This document shows positions 35,122 to 47,273 of a DNA stretch of 64,000 nt, piece after piece. A program made the position numbers and the translations under genes. This stretch comes from Syncephalis fuscata. Taxonomy: Eukaryota > Zoopagomycota > Zoopagomycetes > Zoopagales > Piptocephalidaceae. The notes under the pieces are model-generated. The model ran no database searches, had not been told where the DNA came from, and saw nothing but the letters and a program-made list of their open reading frames with translations. The stretch lies in the NCBI GenBank assembly GCA_025786725.1, contig JAHLTZ010000010.1:699999-763998 (forward strand). Direction: 5' to 3'. Every line of letters starts with the position of its first letter. Position 1 is the first letter of the stretch.

Positions 35122-36980
35122 TTAACCTCTAACTATTCCATAATACGGAACAAAAACAGCACGGTCTGATGGTGGTTTATCGAATCTTGGATTAGGATCA
35201 AGTACAATATACCCGGAATATGACCATATTTCATTTTTTTGTATATTCATTGGCGTACTGATCCGTATCATAATCTCGCCTTTTTGCTTTGGCTGTAGAT
35301 TAATAGATCCTGGAAAGGAAACAGCTGCAGTTACGGGTGATCTTGCCGTCATATCAATAAAATATGATACTTTTGAAGCAGCAGCAGCAGGAATGTGTGA
35401 GATTTTATACGAGAGTGCAGTGTCAAAAAGAGATGTAATTTGATATGTAAATTCGCTGTATTGTCAAAAGTATTTTTCATATTAATTGAAGATGGTTCAA
35501 CGTGAATGCGTTCATTATCTATTAATTTGTTAAGATTAATCATGCCGGCACCTTGATATTCTACAGAAACGTAGTTATTTAGATTGCTGTCTTTGACTGG
35601 AATTGCGTTGTTCTGTAGTATAGTTTTGATAGAGGTAATATCAATCGAGCTATATTGATTATGTTGAACTATCAATGCAGCTGCACCCGCAACATAGGCA
35701 ACAGCAGCTGATATATCGCTAAAATAAGGTTTGCTTATTGTTTTACGAGTGGTAGTAGTGTAGATTTTGTAACTCGGTGCCAAGATGTCAGGATAGAAAG
35801 GTGGTATAAGTGGTTCATTCTGCGGTCCAGCCGTATCGACAGTAACGCCGCCATCCTCAGTGTAGCCATACTTTTCTGCAAAAATATATTTGTATCCAAG
35901 CTTATTTCTATAGCCTTCTTTTATAAATAAACATCTTTTTCACTGATATCAAATAAGGGTATATCGCATTTTTGTTTTTTTTTAGAAGGACCGTTTACAA
36001 TGATAAGCCCAGCCATACCTATTGATTTAGCATACTCTAAAAAATAAGGCATTTTTGATTTGTCATACCACACAAGTGCAATGTCTTGTCTTTTAAGCCC
36101 AGTATATTCGATTAATTTGCCCTTGATATTTTTAGGAATAATATCCGCTTCTTTGTTAAAGTTATAGCTCATGTTTGAACATGAAGACGTAAACTCAATA
36201 CGACGGCCAGTTGTTTTTTCCTCAAACCAATGTGATAAACGATATTCTTGTTTAAAACCACCAACGCTTAATACAGGAAGGCCTTGATATGAAAAATATT
36301 GCTGATTTACAAAATTATTAACTGATGCTGCAACAATCATAATCACACCATGTTTTGCGCATCTTCTATTTCTTGTCCCAGCTGAGTGTCGTATTCATCT
36401 ACAATGGCAATATCCGGCAATACAATGATTTTCATTTGATCCTTGATTGCTGCTTTTATGGCTTGCAACACCAATGAGGTTGAAGTTGAACCTGTGCAGC
36501 CAAATACGCGATAGGAGCCAAAGGTTACCTCGGGGGCAACTCCAGTAAAATAATTGGTTTTTGCAACAGCAATTCCAGCTAGACCTATGCCGAGTTTATT
36601 GCATTTAAACCAATCTTTAACTTGGTCATACTTAGCAGCTACAAATTTGTGATTATACTTATAGTTTCCTTCAAATGCAGCAGCTCTAAGATTAATGCCG
36701 CTATCAATGATTCCAATTTCACACCTCTTCCTTTGAAGCCCATGGCGTGAAGTACTTGAACACCAGTGGCACGTAGTAAGGTGTTACATAAACTGGTTTG
36801 CCGGTGATTTTAGAACTAATAAAAACGATTGGGGCTAGGTATTGTGTAAAAATCATTTTCATATGTTTTGGTACTGTCAACGGCAAAATTGTGTTGAACA
36901 AAATAACAATAGTGTAAATATTGTCAATTGCCGTAACTGAATCGTTATCATCGTTATAATTAGTTGCTGTATCCAAAATA
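35122..36980 (-). pseudogene. Decayed subtilisin-like serine protease (PA-domain type)
   Basis: Minus-strand pieces in three frames reconstruct the order of an extracellular subtilase: IGIIDSGINLRAAAFEGNYK (catalytic Asp present), LGIGLAGIAVAKTNYFTGVA where the family has HGTHVAGI (catalytic His is Leu), YRVFGCTGSTSTSLVLQAIK, a PA domain around PVLSVGGF to GLIIVNGPSK, YGYTEDGGVTVDTAGPQNEP, LAPSYKIYTTTTRK, and SDISAAVAYVAGAAALIVQH in place of GTSMAAPYVAG. A frame change near 36345 (DAQ to KHGVIMIVAASVNN), another near 36715, and others between exon-like blocks break it. Loss of the His and frameshifts point to a pseudogene. Related proteases are secreted. Confidence 0.75.
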
Positions 36981-38155
36981 ACTGTATAGTTTAACTGTAT
37001 AAAAAGTAAAGATAAAGGTAACTAAAAAACGAAACGATGTACGTAAGGCAAAAATATTTTTGATAAATATTCGGCAGCTACTTTTAGTCTCAAATAAATA
37101 TAATAAAAAATGCAGGCATGTTTTAAATACCATTTTGAATTACCAAACAAAATATTTAAAACAGGCATCCAAAATTATACTATGATAAAGTAGTAATGTG
37201 AATAAAAATTGCTGGTAGCTTGATTTTTATTTTCTATTAATTAATTTAGATATTACCATGCGGTGTTGCCTCTTCTTTAATCAACTACCACAATTTTTAT
37301 GTATTTTTTATGGAATTGGCTAACTGTGTTACTATAAACTAATATATAGTTCGGCAATTACCTCAAAGGTTGAGATCAGACATACTTTAGACTATATGTA
37401 AAGGCATTAAAATTTAGCGATAATTAACACGCGTGCTACTCACGAAGCAAAGCAATCAGTTTGAACAATAACATGTTTGTTATAATGATTAATATAATCC
37501 ACCCAAAACCACCTTTAATAAAACAAATTCTAGTTCAGTTGCACAAGTATTAGCAGACTTGGCCAATCAATCCTCAAATTATATTAAATAGCTGACAAAT
37601 TAACTAATATTTGCAAAAGAAAAGGCACGTTTATTTGGTTAATAAATAAAATATTATATAGTAATTTTGTAATATAAACTAGCTGGCTAAATGAGATATT
37701 GCATATAGAGTCTATTTATAAACTAATCATTAGCAAATGAAAAATCATCAAGCTGCTATATGGCATTAGTACTTTATAGCAATAGTTGTTGACCAGTTAT
37801 AGTAATCCTATGGCTAATAGCTTTCAGTACATATAGATAATACTGTCATCAGCTTGGTAGCAATATAGATAGAGCAATATGCCAATATTTTGTTGAATCT
37901 ATTTATATAAAAAATTTTACCAAGTTAAATTTGTATCAAGTGTAAAACTAAATCATCAAACAGCATGGCGGCTACCAGATCAAAGTGTAAAGAGTATGAA
38001 TATGGTTGATAAAATTATAGTGTTTATGCCAATAAAATGAATTAACATTTACAATAAACTTAGTTAATGATAAGAAATTAGCTTTTATTGATGATATGTA
38101 ATCAGTATAAATATTTCTAACATATAGTTACTAACCTTTTCTTGTCTTATTTATC
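36981..38155. other. AT-rich intergenic region
   Basis: More than 1.1 kb with very low GC content and stops in all frames. No gene, RNA gene or repeat was recognised. Confidence 0.5.
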
Positions 38156-38159
38156 TATA

Positions 38160-38400
38160 CACACTGGGTCATATTCCTATACTTGCTATTAAACGTATTG
38201 CCGCATTTGCCGACAGCAACTCGCTTATTTCACTTTCATGTTGCAGTAAATGGCTGCGGTATTGTGTTAGCCAGCAGAACAACGTATGATGCCAGAGATA
38301 CAAGCAGTATTATAGTCTTGCTAATGACAATGAGATAAAGTGACTGGCCTTGTATATGAAGACGGTACGTGCATCAAAGCTGGTGACATCACAAACCAAA
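38160..38400 (+). pseudogene. F-box-like protein relic
   Basis: One frame reads LGHIPILAIKRIAAFADSNS, LISLSCCSKWLRYCVSQQNN, V-stop-CQRYKQYYSLAND, NEIK-stop-LALYMKTVRASKL. This follows the F-box pattern (Pro near the start, Ile/Leu spacing, SL..LS..SK.W, then W.RYK.YY). Both stops are TGA at places where the family usually has Trp (TGG). No start codon or continuation is visible. Probably a decayed fragment; the call is by pattern only. Confidence 0.4.
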
Positions 38401-38996
38401 AAAAAACAATCAACGCTACTCAGTTAAGCAATCAGCATATCAAATGGTTCATGCATTTGGTTATTGATGCGCTACTGATGCAAATTGGCTTAAAGACACG
38501 CCATATTTAGTCAAAGATGTAGTAGATAAAGAGTCAGAGTATCATTAAAAAATTTAAGAGCCTGATTCAACGTCATTCATTACTAAATGATGCATTTAAC
38601 ATAAGAAACGCAATATTGATAGTAGATAACAGAAATTATAAAATAATAGATTTGTTGATATAATTGCTAATCTTTTATTTTATTTTTACTATTGATTAAA
38701 CAATTCGTACAATTATTTTATATTTATTTGGCGCAATCGTCAGCGTTATACGATACGGCAATGATGGCCATTTGACACTAAAACTACTTATTATCATAGA
38801 ACATGTTCACTAGCGAAATAATATTTATACTATCATTATACATTAAAATAAAGCTTTATATTTGTTATAATGACAATTATTATTATTATTAACGTTAATA
38901 TATGGTCAATGTAAAACACGAGTATATTTGTATAAACATCTAACGTAGAGATGTGGCAGACAGGATGTACAGAATGAAACGGGAAAATAAAAGTAG
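38401..38996. other. Intergenic region 3' of the CTDSPL2-like gene
   Basis: AT-rich; contains a short ATTATTATT run near 38877-38891. No gene recognised. Confidence 0.45.
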
Positions 38997-41097
38997 TTAT
39001 CCATACTGAAGTTGAGCATGGCGGATACGGTCGTGCGTACGGAATTGTTGTTCCACGCTGGGTCGCACATCTTCTTGTCCAACTAGTGTTTCGAGGAACT
39101 GTAGCACATTTAATAGTTCTTTATCGGCTGGATCTTCATACCAACTCTCGATAGGAATACCGTTAGATAGTTGATATGCAAATGCTAAATAGTATTATTA
39201 GTTATCGGGTATAATATACAAAGACAGATAGCAACATACCTTGGGTGCATTATCAACAATGACTACTTTAGATAGATCACGTCCAAGGATTGATAAATCC
39301 TTTAGATAATTGCCGCAAACATGGACACATGAATCTCTAAATAGACGATATCTATAGATTGGATATATGTGTTAATATGTTATCTTTAATAGCTAGTCAT
39401 ATAATAGCTTACTTTATAAGTTTACGAGCTGGATCTATAATATCAAGTAAACGGTTGGCATATGATTTCTGGCTAGCTGTGAAAATGACCACTTCAAACA
39501 TTAAAGCTACTCGTTCAAGAATTCTCTATAGTGTGGACGACAACGGCCATGCACTTCATAGAGCATACCGTTGAATTCAACGGGGAACTTTAGATCAGCC
39601 TCGCCTATTAAATAGTATCAAGTGTTAATTAAATATAGCACAGCGTTTAGTGCTAATTACTTACCAATAGGCGATGTACTGCAATGAACTAGCGTTTCAT
39701 CCAGATCAAGTACTGTATATATGTATATTTATTAGACAATTGAATTAATAGACTAGTTAACTTACCAAGTGTAATAGGTGGACTAGAACGTGTTTTACGA
39801 GGTAATGCGTATGGACGTGTTAGATACTCTTTTGGGACAGGTGGAACAGTAGCCATAAATAAGTATGGATCAAAGTCATCCAGTTCTAGATCTTGAGTAT
39901 ATTCTTCTTCCTCTTCCTCCTCTTCTTCAATTTGTCCTTGTGCTGTTAGCATCATTGTTCCAACTTCATTCGTCATATTAAGCGTCTGATTCATATGGCT
40001 GCTAACCATTGCCTCAGTTGTTACACTTAGTGGTGATACATAATTGGTGGCAAAGGTATAATTGCTAATAGTTGCAGTGGTAGTAGTAGTGGTAGTAGTA
40101 GACGATAACTCGTTAGTAAAAGTCGTAGATGATGCCATAACAACATCTTCCATTGCTTCTGTATCTATGCTCTGGTTATCTTCTAATTGCATTTGATCTG
40201 ATGGACTTGATACGTAATCAGAAAGTGAGCCTTGTTATTGTTATTAAATGTTATTAGTTATCTTGTTTATACCTCATTATTGTTACTTACCATATGGCAT
40301 TTTCTTTAATAATTTAAATGCGGGTGAGAAAATAGCCTGGAATATGGACTGGCGTCGTGCATCGCCATTCTCGCCCATAGCCTCTTCGTTATAGAATGTA
40401 CCGGTAATTGATTCAGCCGACAGTATCTCTTCCATAGCTTCATCGTTCATGTGTGTCTCATGTTGATTGCCAGCATCGTTAATTACTGTTTCTACATTGT
40501 TTTCATCAAGTGCAAATGCGCCATTTGATGTGCGTACCGTATCAGTAAATGATACGAGTTGTGCGGCATCATTTTCATCATTGGATTCCAATGGTAGCAG
40601 ATCTTGATCGTGATCTGTGTGCATATTAATTATGATTAGATAATTGTACACTTTGGTAACACAGCATTATTATCTACAGCCTATTAAATGATTGACCGTC
40701 ACAGATAATCACTGCCCAATCCAATTTATTCCATTTTTATTTTAAATCCACACAATTACTTACCTTGTTGTTCAGATTCTGTTTCAGCCCGTTTTAACGA
40801 ACGTTTATCTAAATCCTTACGGCGTGATACCGGACGAGGCGATGATGTAATAAAAGTGGCTTCTGAAACAATATTGGTATTTTCATTCTTTTGTTCAATA
40901 ATAGCAGCCGATAATGATTGCTTATTTTGTTGTGCTGCTGCTGTTACAGCACCAGTTGCAGTGGCGTCCGTAGCTTTTGTTGTTTCTTTCCGTGCTGCTT
41001 TACGTGGTCTTGCCTCTACATCCTTTGCAGTATTGCCTTTGCTAGTCTTGGCGGTGGCAGTACGACTTCTGACTGGTCGGCCAGTTCGAGGTGACAT
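38997..41097 (-). CDS. CTD small phosphatase-like protein (CTDSPL2 type)
   Basis: HAD-fold Ser/Thr phosphatase of the FCP/SCP class. Start at 41095-41097 ([19 protein letters not shown]). About 380 residues of low-complexity N-terminus (Ala/Thr/Ser, a Thr run, a Glu run) precede [19 protein letters not shown] and [16 protein letters not shown], then the catalytic domain: [12 protein letters not shown] (DxDxT, with both Asp present), [98 protein letters not shown]. It ends [12 protein letters not shown]. The wording of the domain is nearest to CTDSPL2/HSPC129 rather than to yeast Nem1 or Psr1. Seven or so exons, all with GT-AG borders. It should be catalytically active. Confidence 0.93.
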
Positions 41098-41924
41098 AGC
41101 AGCCAAGTAATAGTTGGCTATATGCCTACAAACTACAAATGACTCGTGTACGTGTATACCTGGTAAAGTATTTGTCAAACAAGCAACAACGTTAATAATC
41201 CTGTTGCCGTGTACTGTCTAGTCTGCCGAGGCGTAGGCACCACCTATTGCCTGCAGCCCTGCAGATAGGCACGCTTGTGAAAGCAGTCCACCAATCTCTT
41301 TGTCCTAATTCAAATTACAACTTGGCTATACCCAAACTTCAAGAAAAAACAACACAAGCGCTGCGTAGCGCCATAGACCGCCCTACCATCTATTTCGCGC
41401 AAGCAAAGGCTAAAAAGAAATCTATGATGACGAAAGAACCGCATACAGCCACAATGCATACACACGTGCCTGTAGAAACACTTTATAGCGTTACAATTTA
41501 AACAATTAACTTACTGAAACTTAAATACGCCCACTGATCGGTCAACGTCCAAATAAGTGAGCGATGAGTACAGAATAGTAAAAAAAAGTGCCAGAGCGTG
41601 TGTACGTGAGGTAAGAGAGTAAAAGTACGAGTGTGCAGGATATAGCAAGCGGAGAAAGCTACAAAGAGCGAAAAAGGAGGAAATGCTGAGTTCAGTCGGG
41701 CGGTTAATACTGTCTTTTGGATTCTCAGGCCATGATTGGCCCATAGCCATTAAAAATCCAAATGCTATATCACGTGACTATTTAAAAATGTGACTGAAAT
41801 CAAGCAAGCTCTGTGTGAGGCAGTATAGGTGGCCATTTTTGATCTACAAATCACTTGCTATAGGAAGTTGTTTTACGCTGAATAGACGACGATCCTTGCT
41901 AATTCCCTTAAATAATACTAAAGA
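41098..41924. promoter_or_regulatory. Divergent promoter region, phosphatase / PRP16
   Basis: Separates two divergent genes and is richer in GC than most intergenic DNA here. A plus frame of 84 codons at 41247-41501 has no family features. A CACGTGAC element occurs at 41771-41778 and an ACACGTGCC at 41462-41470 (E-box/CACGTG core). Confidence 0.45.
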
Positions 41925-44900
41925 ATGTCATTGCCGCTTGGACAATCGTCGATGGAAGCAAATGGCGTGTCATCTGAACAGATTCAAGAGATTGCTGTGC
42001 GATTAGCAAAAGCACTCAATAAAACGCAGCCTAATCAGTCGTTGGCTGAACGTGTGATCGCATTTGCCAATACGTCTGGCAGTAATACGCAACAGTTCAA
42101 GCAATGTAAGTAAATAGATTAAATAGAGTAGATTAACCGTAATAATACTTGTTTGTTATAGTATGCGGTGCATTTGGTAGATTCGATGACCAATTCCTTG
42201 AAAATATCCACACAGATATTAGAAAATGGCAAAAGCCAAGCCAAAGTAAAGAGTCGGCCATGCCAGCCATTGAGATTCAAGCGGTAGCCAATATAGGTAG
42301 TAACCAGTATGACGTGGAACAAAAAGGTGGACTTATTCGACCAGCAGGCAAATTGGCCAACAAAGCAGCGAATGAAGTAAGTTTATATTTATTAATTAGT
42401 AATTATAGAAAATATAAAATAAGCAATTAACTAATCAATTAATATAATTAATTAATATAATTAATTTAATAATAATAGCAACATGTATTTCAAAAACCAA
42501 CACCACAAAAGTCACTTTTAGGATTAGATCGATTAGCTGAAGCAAAACGACTTGAATTGGGCATAACAACGCCATCCGCATCAACAACACCCACTCTATC
42601 CGCTTCTACATCATATGCACCTACCGAAACAAAGCCAGACAAAGTTGAATTTAAACGGCCCAATCCTATTTCATCACGACTAAGTTTCCAAAATGAAGGT
42701 AAATAAATATATTCATAATACGGCTGTTTCTAATACCATCTATCTTTATTATAAATAGACGAAGGATCATTGAAAAGAGCTAAAATAAGAAGTCGCCGTA
42801 TTGAAACGCCTTCCTATACTGGTGGTGTAAGTGATGAATATCGATCAAGAGTAGAGGAACGACGTGAACGGGATAAAAATCGAGGTAATATACTATAAAT
42901 ACAAATAAAAACATAATACAGTACTAATATTAATACAACTACTTATTATTAGGACACCGTCTACAAGAAAAGACTCGATCCCGTGATTATCGATCAGATG
43001 ATCGTTCTCGTTCTAATAAATACAGAGATGGCCGTAGAGATGATCATAGAGATGGCCACAGGGATAATAATGAAGATCATCCACCACCACGTGAAAATAG
43101 AGAAATCCAACGCTATTCACGTAGTGACTGGGAAAAGACACCCATGCGATCTGATTATACACCGAGTGTACGTGGTGGATTAACTACACGTAGTGGCAAG
43201 TATAACATATCTATTAATATTAATGTATTAATTATATGATTAGAATATGATCGATTAAAATCATCTATACGCCGTTCTGAATGGGAATTGGCCACTCCAC
43301 TTATTACTTCTAGTTACAATGATGATCCATCAAGTACAACTGTACCGGATACAGCAGAGAATGAGATAGATCGACAAGAATGGGAAGATGAACAGACACG
43401 CTTAGATAGAGATTGGTACAACAGTGAAGAGTTTGGCGTAAGTATTAACAATAATATAGTATAGTATAGTATAGTATATTAATACTAAAATATGTCATAA
43501 TAGGTGAATGAAGATACACCATTTGGTGATCATGATGCTTATTATCGAAAAAAAGAGGAAGAATTAACACAACGACAGGTTAAACGAATGTCTGCGCGAC
43601 AGGCTCAATATAATCAAGATAATGAATTATGGGAAACAAATCGAATGTTAACAAGTGGCATTATGCATCGCACACAAGTTGATACTGATTTTGATAATGA
43701 CGATGATGTAATTACCTATTAATAGTATATATACACATATACATATACATATATATATATCTCTAATTACTAATACCATTTATTTAATAGGTTCGAGTCC
43801 ATTTATTAATCCACGATTTAAAACCACCCTTTCTTAGTGGACATTTGGTATTTACTAAACAGTTGGAAATGGTTCAACCAGTACGCGATCTTAGTTCAGA
43901 TATGGCCAGATTTTCACGTCAAGGTAGTCGTTTGGTTAAAGAAAAGCGGGAGCAACGTGAACGAATGAAGGTAACTACTAATTATACTAAATATTAACAA
44001 TCATTTATTTATATTCCAATCTATATGATAGAATGCAGAAAAGTTCAAATTAGCCGGTACTGCTCTAGGCAATGTTATGGGCATCACACAGAAGGCAGAA
44101 GGGGTCGGTGATGAAGATGAAGATAGTGATGAGGATGGCAATATGGATGACAATAACAACAATAGTGGTAAGTATTGGCAATATTAATTACTAATCAGGT
44201 GTATTAATTACTAATTAATTGAACTAGAAAAAGATAACAAAAAGGAAAAAGAAGGTTTTAAAGAAACAAAATTTGCTCAACATATGGACAAATCATCGGA
44301 AGCAGTCAGTCAGTTTGCATTAACCAAATCTATACGGGAACAAAGAGAATTTCTACCGGCATTTGCTGTCCGTGAAGAATTACTACAAATTATACGTGAC
44401 CATCAAGTCATTGTGGTGGTGGGTGAGACCGGATCGGGCAAGACGACTCAATTGGTACAATATCTCTATGAGGCTGGATATGGCAGAAATGGTCTTATTG
44501 GATGTACACAGCCCCGTCGAGTGGCGGCCATGTCAGTGGCTAAACGAGTGAGTGAAGAGATGGACTGTAAACTCGGTGGCCTTGTTGGTTACTCTATTCG
44601 ATTTGAAGATTGTACATCGCCAGATACACGTATCAAGTATATGACTGATGGTGTGCTGTTGAGAGAGTCACTTAAAGAAGCCGATTTAGATAAATACAGC
44701 TGTATTATCATGGATGAAGCACACGAACGGTCAACGCAAACCGATGTTCTTATGGGTCTATTAAGACGCGGTAAGTAATATAGTACATAGATAATATTAA
44801 TTAATATTAACGATATATATATATATATATGCGTGTGTATTTAGTTATTACTCGTCGACGAGATTTGAAGCTTATTGTTACATCAGCTACTATGAATGCC

Positions 44901-47057
44901 GATAAAGTAAGTAATTAACTAGTATATATACATATATTAATACTAATATACTGTATTTAATAGTTTTCAACATTCTTTGGTCACTGTCCTTCATTTACTA
45001 TTCCAGGTCGAACATTTCCAGTGGATATTTCATTTAGTAAAACACCTTGTGAAGATTATGTTGAAAGTGCAGTTAAACAAGCATTAAGTATACATTTATC
45101 ACATGGACCTGGTGATATATTGATATTTATGACTGGTCAAGAAGATATTGAAACAACATGTGAAGTAGTGAATGGTAAGTACTAGATATACCAACAACAT
45201 TGTTATCTAATACATATATATATAATAGAACGACTTGAACAGTTGGATGATGCACCTCCCCTATCTGTTCTACCTATTTACTCTCAAATGCCGGCAGATT
45301 TACAGGCAAAGATCTTTCAACGGGCTGAAGGAGGTCAACGTAAATGTATTGTGGCCACTAATATTGCCGAGACATCATTGACGCTTGATGGTGTGATGTA
45401 TGTTATTGATTCGGGCTACTATAAATTGACCGTGTATAATCCACGTATTGGTATGGATTCACTGCAAATTACACCCATTAGTCAAGCCAATGCCAATCAA
45501 CGATCTGGTCGAGCAGGTCGTACAGGTCCAGGGTAAGTTATAGATATCTACACACACACATACACACACATATATATATATAATACTAATGGTATTTATT
45601 GATAGCATGTGTTATCGATTGTATACAGAACAGGCTTATGACTGTGAAATGTTTCCCAATACCATACCTGAAATACAAAGAACCAATCTATCGGTCATTG
45701 TTCTACAGCTAAAATCATTAGGTGTCAAGAATCTACTAGATTTTGACTTTATGGATCCACCACCTCAAGAGACTATCCTCAATTCAATGTATCAATTATG
45801 GATATTAGGTGCATTGGATGAGACAGGTGAATTAACGGCACTTGGTAGAAGAATGGTTGAATTTCCATTAGATCCACAACTAGCCAAGATGCTTATTACA
45901 TCAGAAGAACTTGGATGTACTCAAGAGATTCTAGTAAGTTGTTATTATTGTAATTACTAATAGTAATATATATATATATATATATTGATATATTGATATA
46001 TTGATATAGGTTATTGTATCGATGTTATCGGTACCAACGGTGTTTTATCGACCAAAAGAGCGACTTGAAGAAAGTGATGCCGCTAGAGAAAAGTTTATGG
46101 TACCAGAAAGTGACCATTTAACACTGTTGAATGTATATAATCAATGGAAGGCACACAAGTAAGCCATCTGTTAATATGTTTAATAGATTATATATTTATT
46201 ATAAATGATAATAGTTATAGTGATCGATGGTGTACACAGCATTATATACATAGCAAGGCAATGCGTAAAGCACAAGAAGTGCGTTCACAATTAATGGATA
46301 TTATGAAGATAGTCAAAATGCCCTATGTATCCTGTGGTAATAGTCTAGATGTTGTACGGTAAGTAATAACATTATAATTATAATAACAATAACTAATATA
46401 TATATATATGAATAGTAAATGTATTTGTTCAGCCTATTTCCATCAAGCAGCACGTGTTAAAGGTATGGGTGATTACCTTAATTTACGTACAGGTATGAAG
46501 TGTCATTTACATCCAACAAGTGCATTGTATGGCATGGGCAGTATCCTTTATAATAGATAATGAATGAATAGGCGTATAATGACTATAATGACTATAATAA
46601 TCCTTAACTGAATGATTTAACAGCTATTCCAGACTATATAGTCTACCATGAATTGGTACTTACATCAAAGGAGTATATGCAATGTGTTACGGCAGTTGAT
46701 CCATATTGGTTGGCCGAACTTGGTATGTAACAACGCCTATTGCTAGTATAATGAATACTAACGCGTGGTGTAATAGGTCCTATGTTTTACAGTGTTAAAG
46801 AAGCAGGATGGACGCATAAAGAACGACGACAACACGATAAGAAAGTGTACAAGTCGATGGAAGAAGAGTTACGACGAGCTACGGAAAGACAGACGCGAGA
46901 ACGAGAAAGTGGATCAGTTGCCCCTACACCAAGGTAAGCAATAGAGATCGATGTTGTTATTACAAGTAAATTAACTGGTGTAAATAGAATGCGTATTTCA
47001 ACACCAGGAGTGCGTATGCAGACACCACGTCGTCCACGTACTGGATTTGGATTGTAA
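41925..47057 (+). CDS. PRP16: Pre-mRNA splicing factor ATP-dependent RNA helicase Prp16 (DHX38)
   Basis: DEAH-box helicase that remodels the spliceosome after the first catalytic step. About 18 exons. N-terminal part: [20 protein letters not shown], an Arg/Asp-rich region ([10 protein letters not shown]-like), then [20 protein letters not shown]-type sequence. Helicase core: [10 protein letters not shown] (motif I), TQPRRVAA (Ia), DEAH (II), [15 protein letters not shown] (III), [31 protein letters not shown] (V), [13 protein letters not shown] (VI). C-terminal winged-helix, ratchet and OB parts follow: [60 protein letters not shown], ending [11 protein letters not shown]. One late intron (from 46538) appears to use a GC donor. 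The start at 41925 is the first [13 protein letters not shown] at 41952 is an alternative. Confidence 0.95.
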
Positions 47058-47273
47058 ATAGCGATAATTCATACAAATAAATAAATAAGCCATGGTGATT
47101 GTAATAGATTTATAATAAAATGTGTAATTGTAGTAATCTATTTTTTGTTTATTTAACTCTAAAACTCAAACTATATTAAATAAAATAAACACTTTTGTGC
47201 TCACCCATTGTTCATTGCCTTTACTTTTGTAATCTTGAACTGGTTAACTAATCCATAGTTATTGTTGTTTATT

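Noticed and set aside
41247-41501. 84-codon plus frame between the phosphatase and PRP16
   Set aside because: No recognisable features and it lies in a divergent promoter; the composition alone does not support a gene.
43789-43802. GGTTCGAGTCC resembling a tRNA B box
   Set aside because: It lies at the start of a PRP16 exon in conserved coding sequence and has no cloverleaf around it.
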